Part shown: positions 1 to 6,209 of the stretch, in pieces
Numbering within the stretch: position 1 is the first letter of the stretch
Layout: the number at the start of each line of letters is the position of its first letter
Source of the DNA: JANNVZ01 sp031418455
Lineage (GTDB): Bacteria; Bacteroidota; Bacteroidia; Flavobacteriales_D; Sanyastnellaceae
Direction: 5' to 3'
Length of the DNA stretch: 9,956 nt
Assembly (NCBI GenBank): GCA_031418455.1
Contig: JANOXJ010000302.1
Span: forward strand, 1-9,956
Program-made: the position numbers and the translations under genes
Notes under the pieces: model-generated
What the model was told of the DNA's origin: nothing
What the model saw: only the letters and a program-made list of their open reading frames with translations
Database searches by the model: none

Positions 1-1
1 C

Positions 2-2264
2 AATACTCCTGTTGCACAATTCACTCCTGATATTATTTCTGGATGTTCGCCTCTAACTGTAAACTTCAACAACACATCGCTTAATGCTGATGTAAATGCA
101 TGGGCTTATGGCGATGGCATTACATCCTCATTGGCTGACTCAGTGCATCAGCACACGTATATAAATAATTCTAATAGCGCCCAAACGTTTAATGTGAATT
201 TAACGGTGTCTTCTTTGGAGGGTTGTTCTAGTCAGGCTACTACCACTATTCAGGTTTTCCCAAAAGTTATTGCTGAGTTTAATGAGCCCGGTGAGCATTG
301 TTCGCCTGCTAACATTTCTTTCATAAACACCAGTACCGGTGGAAGTTCTTTCACTTGGGATTTTGGTAATGGTACAAGTTCGGTAATGGAAAATCCTGTA
401 GGTTATTTTGCAAATGCATCAGACACAAGTGTTACCTATAATGTGCAATTGATGGTTACATCTTCTTATGGTTGCAATGTGCTTGCAAATCATCCGCTCA
501 CTATTCACCCCACTCCTGTAGCTGATTTTAGTATGAATGAGAATGCAGCATGTTTCCCGGCTGATGTTGTATTTACTAATACTTCTATTCATGCTACATC
601 CTACTTATGGAACTATGGCGATGGTAATAATTCTACTGTTGCAGACTCTGTGCACACACACCAGTTCGATGATCCACTAAGTGGTAACATGGATTACACC
701 ATAGTACTTGTGGCTAGCACAGAGCATGGTTGCACGGCATCGCACAGCGAAGTGTTTACACTCTATCCGGCAGTGAATGCTCAATTTGCAGTGGACACTA
801 TTGGTTGCTCTCCGTTCAATGCGCAGTTTATGAATCAGAGCCAGGGCGCAGTTTCATACGGCTGGACATTTGGCGATGCACAGGTTTCAGGCATTACATC
901 GCCTGGCCATGTATATACCACAGGTTTTGAAAACGATACTACATATACTGCTCAATTAATAGCATCGAGTATTTATGGTTGTATGGATACAACCAGCACT
1001 AACATACACATTATGCATACTCCACAAGCAGTGGCACAAATGGATACTGTATTCGGTTGTTACCCAACTACGGTGAGTTTCTACAACGGCTCTATTGGTG
1101 CCAATAGCTATCAGTGGGTATATGGCACTGGACAAACTTCTGCTACCAATGCAGTGTATCATAACTATGATTATGTAAATGTAACAACCCAGGTGGTTAC
1201 TTATAATATTGTTCTGCACGCATACACAGATTATGGATGCAGTAGTTCTGACAATTTGAGTATTGACATTGCTCCGCCTATTGAAGCAGATTTTTATGTA
1301 GAAGCAGAAGGTTGTTCGCCTTTGCAAGTTTATTTTGATAACCAAAGCAATGGTGGCAATGGCTACTCTTGGAGTTTTGGCGATGGCGATATTAGCTACG
1401 ACTACGAGCCTCAGCATACCTTCTTCAACTGGGGAGAAAACGACACAACTTATACCATCACTTTTGTGCTATCTGATGCATTTGGCTGCACAGACACTGC
1501 TACTTCAGTAGTGAATGTGTTTGCACTACCCAATGCTTCTTTTACCGCCACTCCTGCTACACAAGTGTGGCCAAACAGCACGATAGTTATAGACAATACT
1601 ACCACAGGTGGCACGCTTCAAAGCTCATGGGATATGGATGACGGCACTGAAATTTATTTGCCTGAACCAGGCTCGTATACATACAGCTCATGGGGCGAGT
1701 ACACTATTCAATTGGTAGTTGGAAATGGATCTTGCAGCGATACAACGTATCAAACTATAGAGATAATTCCACCTGCACCTATGGCCAATTTTATAGGCCC
1801 TGCCGAAGGTTGTGCTCCGCTACTTGTTGACTTTACTAATTTGAGCGAGTATGCTGTAAGCAGCGACTGGCAGTTTGGCGATGGTGGTCAGGCGAATGCT
1901 ACCAACCCGGTATACACTTACTGGCAACCTGGCACTTACACTGTAACGCTTATTGTTACCGGGCCTGATGGCAGCACTGACCAAATGGTACAAGAGCAAA
2001 TAATACATGTATATCCAAATGCACATGCGGCTTTTACTGTAATGCCTAATGAGGTTAACGTGCCAAGCGAACCGGTGTATTGTATTAACCTTTCACAAAA
2101 CGCTACCATTTTTGAATGGGACTTTGGCGATGGCTCGCAAAGCAATGCAGAAAATCCAATTTACTATTACCAGCAAGAGGGTGCTTATAGTGTGCAGCTT
2201 ATTGCCAACAATGAGTTTAATTGTCCTGATACAGTTTTGCTTACTGATGTTGTTCGTGCAATAG
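2..2264 (+). repeat. Nine tandem PKD-type protein repeats
   Basis: These are protein-level tandem repeats with a period of about 240-255 bases. Approximate units are 2-265, 266-517, 518-772, 773-1027, 1028-1279, 1280-1528, 1529-1780, 1781-2020 and 2021-2264. Each begins near a V/I-x-A-x-F strand, has the G-D-G-like turn after an aromatic core, and ends in a long beta strand. Units 1-6 carry a cysteine early (GCSP, HCSP, ACFP, GCSP, GCYP, GCSP) and a second one late, five times as G-C after an aromatic, Glu or His residue (EGC, YGC, HGC, YGC, YGC, FGC). Units 7-9 break this pattern. The DNA of the units is well diverged, so the array is old rather than a recent amplification. Confidence 0.85.
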
Positions 2265-2578
2265 CATCAGGTACAATCGCTTTCCCCAATGCGTTTACAC
2301 CCAACTCTAACGGTGCTAATGGAGGTTATTATGATGCTATGAGTTTTGACAACGATGTGTTTTTCCCTATGCACAAAGGTGTAGAAAAATATGTACTTCA
2401 AATTTTCAATAAGTGGGGCGAGTTGCTTTTTGAGAGCAAGGATGTAAACAAAGGCTGGGACGGATATTATGCAGGCGAATTGTGCAAGCAAGATGTTTAT
2501 GTATGGAAAGTAAGAGCCAGTTTTATTGACGGACAGAATTATGAACAAAGTGGTGATGTAACTCTGATTGTGAAATAA
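2..2578 (+). CDS. Multi-PKD-domain surface protein with type B T9SS C-terminal sorting domain (5' truncated)
   Basis: The reading frame is open from base 2 to the TAA at 2576-2578, giving 858 visible residues; the N-terminus and any signal peptide lie outside the window. A TTG at 131 begins no real gene, because the same frame continues upstream with another PKD repeat. Nine repeats of about 80-85 residues each carry a variant of the PKD core (W-x-F/Y-G-D-G), for example WDFGNG, WNYGDG, WSFGDG and WDFGDG. The last 100 residues (2276-2575) match the gliding-motility-associated C-terminal domain (FPNAFTPN at its start, IFNKWGELLF, GWDG, then the end TLIVK). Proteins of this build are exported through the T9SS and serve as adhesins, gliding-related filaments or matrix proteins; which applies here cannot be read from the sequence. 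The PorP/SprF-like gene 55 bases downstream is the expected partner. The family is confident, the specific role unknown. Confidence 0.93.
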   Translation, partial: NTPVAQFTPDIISGCSPLTVNFNNTSLNADVNAWAYGDGITSSLADSVHQHTYINNSNSAQTFNVNLTVSSLEGCSSQATTTIQVFPKVIAEFNEPGEHCSPANISFINTSTGGSSFTWDFGNGTSSVMENPVGYFANASDTSVTYNVQLMVTSSYGCNVLANHPLTIHPTPVADFSMNENAACFPADVVFTNTSIHATSYLWNYGDGNNSTVADSVHTHQFDDPLSGNMDYTIVLVASTEHGCTASHSEVFTLYPAVNAQFAVDTIGCSPFNAQFMNQSQGAVSYGWTFGDAQVSGITSPGHVYTTGFENDTTYTAQLIASSIYGCMDTTSTNIHIMHTPQAVAQMDTVFGCYPTTVSFYNGSIGANSYQWVYGTGQTSATNAVYHNYDYVNVTTQVVTYNIVLHAYTDYGCSSSDNLSIDIAPPIEADFYVEAEGCSPLQVYFDNQSNGGNGYSWSFGDGDISYDYEPQHTFFNWGENDTTYTITFVLSDAFGCTDTATSVVNVFALPNASFTATPATQVWPNSTIVIDNTTTGGTLQSSWDMDDGTEIYLPEPGSYTYSSWGEYTIQLVVGNGSCSDTTYQTIEIIPPAPMANFIGPAEGCAPLLVDFTNLSEYAVSSDWQFGDGGQANATNPVYTYWQPGTYTVTLIVTGPDGSTDQMVQEQIIHVYPNAHAAFTVMPNEVNVPSEPVYCINLSQNATIFEWDFGDGSQSNAENPIYYYQQEGAYSVQLIANNEFNCPDTVLLTDVVRAIASGTIAFPNAFTPNSNGANGGYYDAMSFDNDVFFPMHKGVEKYVLQIFNKWGELLFESKDVNKGWDGYYAGELCKQDVYVWKVRASFIDGQNYEQSGDVTLIVK
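2276..2575 (+). other. Type B T9SS C-terminal sorting domain (CHU_C / gliding motility-associated)
   Basis: About 100 residues at the end of the PKD protein. It opens with FPNAFTPNSNG, continues through the strand VLQIFNKWGELLF and the GWDGYY turn, then VYVWKVRASF, and ends TLIVK. This order is that of the domain that directs cargo through the type IX translocon, typically with help from a SprF-like protein. The usual opening FTPN-x-DG-x-ND is altered here: Asn replaces the Asp of DG, and GGYYDAM follows the Asn-Gly-Ala-Asn stretch. The remainder looks intact, so it is called functional. Confidence 0.88.
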
Positions 2579-2633
2579 AAAATATTGAAAGAATATGTGA
2601 TGTTTTTAGTTTTTTTTTAAACCTAACTGACAA

Positions 2634-3632
2634 ATGACAAAACTTTACCACCTCGCAGCATTGCTGTTTTTAGTTGTTGGTCTGCAAGCGCAAGACCAGC
2701 AATTCACTCAGTTTTATGCGGTGCCTACTTATACCAATCCTGCATTTGCAGGTGCCTCTGTTCAGAGCAGGCTTAGCACACAATACCGCAACCAATGGTC
2801 AGCAATACCTGGTGGTTTTCAAGCATTCAATTTAGCTTATGATCAATTTTTGCCTAATATAAATAGCGGTATGGGTTTGCTTGTAAACTATGACAGAGCT
2901 GGCAGTGGTGGATTAAAGTCTACCGGTGTGAGTTTTCAATATTCGTACGAGGCACGCATAAAACGCAATTGGTATTTTCGTCCTGCACTCCAATTTGGTT
3001 ATGTTACTAAGTCTATAGATTTTGACAAGCTAACTTTTTATGATCAAATGATTCGTGACAATGCAGAAACTTCATTAGAGGCTGGAAGCGTTCGTCCTGT
3101 TGGGTATTTTGATATGGGTGCGGGTTTGCTTACTTACAGTCAGAAGTTTTGGTTTGGTCTTTCGGCCTATCATGGCAACAGCCCTGACCAAAGTTTTTAT
3201 TACAACCACGAGGTGCCATTGGCTCGAAAAATTTCTGCACATGGTGGAGTAAGAGTAAGGCTTAAAGGAAACTCACTTACCAGATTGGATCATTACATGG
3301 TGTTTGCAGCTAACTATTTGTCTCAACAAAAATTTGATCAACTCGACTTCGGGTTTTACTACGAGTTTTCGCCCGTTGTATTGGGTGTATGGTACAGAGG
3401 CCTGCCTATGAAGAGCAATCACTACGGCTATCCAAATCACGATGCAGTGGCTGTGCTACTTGGCTTCCAGGCGGCACGTTATAAGTTCGGATATAGTTAT
3501 GATATTACTATTTCTACACTCGGCATTGGCAGTTCTGCGGGCTCGCACGAGTTGTCGCTGGTGTACCAATGGGCTGCTAAGCAGAATGCGCGTTCTAAGA
3601 AAATTAGAATTATGCCTTGTGCAAAGTTTTAA
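2634..3632 (+). CDS. PorP/SprF family type IX secretion system membrane protein
   Basis: 332 residues, the normal family size. The N-terminus (MTKLYHLAALLFLVVGLQA) is a clear Sec signal peptide with likely cleavage after Ala19, leaving mature QDQQFTQFYAVPTYTNPAFAG, the family's opening signature (Q-x-QF-x-QFY, then NPAFAG at 35-40). Further family landmarks are YRNQW at 51-55, PALQFGYV-x-KSIDFDKLTF around 117-135, and the closing IMPCAKF, close to the usual IPCPKF. The protein should be a beta-barrel in the outer membrane. PorP/SprF members assist surface localisation of particular T9SS cargo, and this one follows directly behind a type B cargo gene on the same strand, so the two are probably co-transcribed and functionally paired. 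No Shine-Dalgarno sequence precedes the ATG, as is common in this phylum. The gene is kept without a symbol because many paralogues exist per genome. Confidence 0.93.
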   Translation: MTKLYHLAALLFLVVGLQAQDQQFTQFYAVPTYTNPAFAGASVQSRLSTQYRNQWSAIPGGFQAFNLAYDQFLPNINSGMGLLVNYDRAGSGGLKSTGVSFQYSYEARIKRNWYFRPALQFGYVTKSIDFDKLTFYDQMIRDNAETSLEAGSVRPVGYFDMGAGLLTYSQKFWFGLSAYHGNSPDQSFYYNHEVPLARKISAHGGVRVRLKGNSLTRLDHYMVFAANYLSQQKFDQLDFGFYYEFSPVVLGVWYRGLPMKSNHYGYPNHDAVAVLLGFQAARYKFGYSYDITISTLGIGSSAGSHELSLVYQWAAKQNARSKKIRIMPCAKF

Positions 3633-4831
3633 GTATTTGCTGTCGTTATCGATTCGCTGTGTATAGTAGCTTCTTCGAAACGCAAGGAGAAACTCTCAAC
3701 CAAAATCACTAGCCAAACTATAATACACGGCCACGATTTCATCATAAGTGGTCTGAATATTTCTTCGCGTATTATTTTAGGAAAAATGTCGGAAGTGGAA
3801 AATGATGTAAATACCAAAACTATAATTAGCAGCCATGTGCGCCAGCTAGCTTTTGGTGCTGCAAAATACCAAAGTGCTACACCACAAACGGCTATGATAA
3901 ATGTTGGCGATTCGGCCTTATGATTGAATATAACACTCCATATGAGCAACGAGGCCAATGTATAATAACGAAACGAAATGGATGTGAATTTTTTGTATTG
4001 CATTAATGGTAATACGGTCAAAAGTCCAGAGACAACTTGCAAAATCTGATCGTTCCATTCAATGCCACTAAGCTTATCCAAGATCATCATTACACTGTAA
4101 GAATAATCTGTAACAGTATCGTTTTTTAACACCACCAGCCACTCGGTGTATTGCCACAATAGTTCATCCCATCTTATTACCATTAATGGTAGTGCAAAGA
4201 GGATGGCCATCCATAAAATGAAGTATGCAGCAGCTTTAATTTTATTAGGATAAAAAATGAATAGTGCTAATGCCACTACACTAAATAGTTTTATATAAAT
4301 ACTCAGCGCTAAACAAGCACATGCCCAAAACAAATGTTTTTTCTCCAGAAGTGCAAAGGTGAGTACGATAAGCCCCGCCATAAGTGCGTTGCTTTGCTCA
4401 TTCATTATAGACAGCAACAACTCTGGTGCTATAAACAGTAAAAGTATATTTTTATTTGTTGCATTAATTCGCGGCAATTGGCGAATGGCATATAGCAATA
4501 CTCCCAGGTTTAACAAGCTCCACAACATAAGCCCAATGCCAAGTGGAGGTAGCGCGCACACAGCAAATAGAAATGCAAATGTGGGACTGTACTTGTATAA
4601 ATCCCAGTGCTCTACTTCATATTTTACATAGAGCGATTTATGCTCTATTAAATGAAAGAACGATTGTTTGAATATGAGAAAATTGTTGTACGGTGTGAGC
4701 GTGTAAACACTCTTGTAGCTTATGGGGCCAAATATGGCTTTCAGCGTAACCAATACAGTGAGTAACACAATGGCCCATAATACCCAGCGACTGCGGATGA
4801 TGTTAAGAAAAAATGTTTTTAATTTTTCCAA
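3629..4831 (-). CDS. GT87/DUF2029-like polytopic membrane glycosyltransferase
   Basis: 400 residues, very hydrophobic, with about ten predicted membrane segments (for example about 15-33, 82-100, 101-115, 127-143, 148-162, 166-180, 182-195, 201-219, 265-278, 290-302, 311-324, 332-345, 366-380, not all certain). The first extracytoplasmic loop (about 43-81: YNNFLIFKQSFFHLI, then LYV, then HWDLYKYSPTFA) and the NEQSNALM stretch at 144-151 resemble GT87/DUF2029 GT-C mannosyltransferase-like enzymes, which use polyprenyl-phosphate sugars. Acceptor and sugar are unknown. The start is a TTG: in-frame TAG (the murB stop) lies three codons upstream and the first internal Met is residue 102, so no ATG can serve. 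It sits 9 bases behind murB in the same frame, implying translational coupling in one operon. Its stop overlaps the end of the PorP/SprF gene by 4 bases on the opposite strand. An Asn at the position where the family usually has an Asp is noted separately. Confidence 0.82.
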   Translation of the reverse strand: MEKLKTFFLNIIRSRWVLWAIVLLTVLVTLKAIFGPISYKSVYTLTPYNNFLIFKQSFFHLIEHKSLYVKYEVEHWDLYKYSPTFAFLFAVCALPPLGIGLMLWSLLNLGVLLYAIRQLPRINATNKNILLLFIAPELLLSIMNEQSNALMAGLIVLTFALLEKKHLFWACACLALSIYIKLFSVVALALFIFYPNKIKAAAYFILWMAILFALPLMVIRWDELLWQYTEWLVVLKNDTVTDYSYSVMMILDKLSGIEWNDQILQVVSGLLTVLPLMQYKKFTSISFRYYTLASLLIWSVIFNHKAESPTFIIAVCGVALWYFAAPKASWRTWLLIIVLVFTSFSTSDIFPKIIREEIFRPLMMKSWPCIIVWLVILVESFSLRFEEATIHSESITTANT

Positions 4832-4840
4832 TGTGTGGTT

Positions 4841-5854
4841 CTAGATAATATTCACTTCGCGTTCCAATTCTATTCCGAATTTGGATATTATGTCTTCAAT
4901 TATTTCTGTGCTTAAATTGTATATCTGCTTGCCTGTAGCACCCCCGTAATTTACCAATACAAGTGCCTGATTTTTATGCACGCCATAATTGTCAAACGTT
5001 TTGCCTTTCCAGCCGGCACTTTCTATAAGCCAGCCTGCCGGCACTTTTACTTCATGTTCATTCACAGGGTAGCAGGGCGCATTATTGTAGTGTGTTTTTA
5101 TTTTTTCATACACCGCCAAGGGCACCACAGGGTTTTTAAAAAAGCTGCCTGCATTCCCTATCACAGCAGGGTCAGGTAGTTTAGCGGTACGTATGTTTAT
5201 TACGGCCTGTGCTATGTCTTTTATAGTTATACGGTCCAGATTCATTTTTTCCAGCTCTACATCTATAGCGCCATAGCTTGTATTTAGCGCTGGGCGTTTG
5301 CTTAGTTTAAATGTTACTGAAAGTATTATCCAGTTGTCTTTCTCTTTTCTTTTAAAAACGCTCTCGCGGTAACCAAAAGCACACTCTTCTAAAGTAAATG
5401 TTTTAATGATGCCTTCATGCACATTCATAGCCTCCAGTGAGTGAAAGGTATCTTTTATTTCCACACCATATGCACCTATGTTTTGCATGGGGCTTGCACC
5501 CACACAGCCCGGTATAAGGGCAAGGTTTTCTATACCCGCATAGTTGTTGGCTATGCAGTACATCACTAATTGATGCCATATTTCGCCTGCTCCAGATTGT
5601 ACGTAGTAGTAAGAGTCATCTTCAGCAATAAGTTGTTTGCCCTTCAGTTCATTTTTAAGCACTACACCATCGTAGTCTTTAGTTAGTAGCAAATTGCTTC
5701 CACCACCAAGTACAAGGCGTGGTTTGGTTTTTACTATCGGGTTACTCAATAACTCAACCAATGTTTCCGTGTCCGAAAAGGAGGCGAAATACCTGGATTT
5801 GACATCTATGCCAAAGGTGTTGAAGTTTTTTAATGATATATTTTCTGAAATCAT
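4841..5854 (-). CDS. murB: UDP-N-acetylenolpyruvoylglucosamine reductase (MurB)
   Basis: 337 residues. MurB is the cytoplasmic FAD enzyme that reduces UDP-GlcNAc-enolpyruvate with NADPH to UDP-MurNAc, the second committed step of peptidoglycan synthesis. The FAD site is visible at LGGGSNLLL (49-57) and IPGCVGASPMQNIGAYG (114-130). FGYRESVFK (160-168) supplies Tyr162 and the active-site Arg163; GNAGSFFKNP (233-242) supplies Ser237, the proton donor; LEREV near the end supplies Glu333. These align with E. coli Arg159, Ser229 and Glu325 with a small constant shift. The GYR loop and length indicate a type I enzyme. The ATG at 5852-5854 begins MISENISLKNFNTFG, the normal MurB opening. The gene lies outside any visible dcw cluster, 61 bases behind the small upstream gene and 9 bases before the glycosyltransferase. 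A weak promoter-like CACTTTTG (5862-5869, minus strand) precedes it. Confidence 0.97.
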   Translation of the reverse strand: MISENISLKNFNTFGIDVKSRYFASFSDTETLVELLSNPIVKTKPRLVLGGGSNLLLTKDYDGVVLKNELKGKQLIAEDDSYYYVQSGAGEIWHQLVMYCIANNYAGIENLALIPGCVGASPMQNIGAYGVEIKDTFHSLEAMNVHEGIIKTFTLEECAFGYRESVFKRKEKDNWIILSVTFKLSKRPALNTSYGAIDVELEKMNLDRITIKDIAQAVINIRTAKLPDPAVIGNAGSFFKNPVVPLAVYEKIKTHYNNAPCYPVNEHEVKVPAGWLIESAGWKGKTFDNYGVHKNQALVLVNYGGATGKQIYNLSTEIIEDIISKFGIELEREVNII

Positions 5855-5915
5855 GACGGCTCAAAAGTGAGATAGGAATGCGAATCTTAAAAACTAAAGA
5901 ATACACAATGCGGTG

Positions 5916-6167
5916 TTACTTCTTTGCGCTGCTTAGCCATTGGGCATGTGCATCTCCAAATTCTTCTTCTGTGCATGCTTCATAACCCTCGTGTGTGGCC
6001 AACAAATCCAATATCAAATTGCGCTCTGGCAAAATTCTGGCATGCAGCTCGTGCATGTACCACCTAGTGCCAAGCAGTTGCAACTCTTGCAGGTGCAGCG
6101 CACTCACAATTTTGTACAACGATTTGTTGTTAGATAGTTTTCGGTATTGGGGAAAATCTTTTGACAT
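5916..6167 (-). CDS. Small conserved-looking protein of unknown function (83 aa)
   Basis: 83 residues from ATG at 6165-6167, starting MSKDFPQYRKLSNNKSLYKI and ending in SSAKK. A TTG at 6200 would add 11 residues, but the ATG gives the natural DFPQYRKLSNN opening and avoids running into the start region of the divergent nuclease gene. There is no signal peptide and no membrane segment, so it should be cytoplasmic. The composition is mixed, with an aromatic and charged centre (TRWYMHELHARILPERN) and an acidic C-terminal part (CTEEEFGDAHAQW). I recall similar short proteins opening DFPQYRK in other Bacteroidota, but know no function for them; this is memory, not a search. It is the first gene of the minus-strand unit with murB and is divergent from the AddB-like gene across 42 bases. 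Confidence 0.75.
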   Translation of the reverse strand: MSKDFPQYRKLSNNKSLYKIVSALHLQELQLLGTRWYMHELHARILPERNLILDLLATHEGYEACTEEEFGDAHAQWLSSAKK

Positions 6168-6209
6168 AGCGAGGCTGCTAAGTTGGTTAATTTGCAGCAA
6201 AGGAAATTC
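6168..6209. promoter_or_regulatory. Divergent intergenic region between small ORF and AddB-like gene
   Basis: Only 42 bases separate the two divergent ATG codons, so any promoters must overlap or lie partly within the coding regions. On the plus strand TTAATTTG (6187-6194), followed by CAGC, resembles the Bacteroidota -7 box TAnnTTTG with one mismatch. A TTTG at 6160-6163 lies 23 bases before it, as in the lepA upstream region. If used, transcription would begin about 10 bases before the nuclease ATG. No minus-strand promoter is recognisable. Confidence 0.35.

Noticed and set aside
956..1417. 153-codon open frame antisense to the PKD gene
   Set aside because: Composition is that of a mirror of the repeat coding sequence, with no family-like motifs, no upstream signals, and the opposite strand encodes clear PKD domains.
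2582..2596. ATATT-GAAAG-AATAT inverted repeat with T-run between the PKD and PorP/SprF genes as a terminator
   Set aside because: The stem is five A-T pairs only, and the T-run begins several bases later; too weak to call, and the two genes are probably co-transcribed.
4841..4843. TAG of murB as a recoded codon giving a MurB-glycosyltransferase fusion
   Set aside because: MurB ends at its normal place (LEREVNII), and no recoding element is visible; kept only as a note in the start-codon finding.
6168..6200. TTG start at 6200 adding 11 residues to the small protein
   Set aside because: The in-frame ATG at 6165-6167 starts the recognisable sequence; the extension would place two start regions on top of each other.
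6183..6209. TTG start at 6183 adding nine residues to the nuclease
   Set aside because: The ATG at 6210 gives the expected family opening, while the TTG region fits a promoter or leader and overlaps the possible extension of the divergent small gene.
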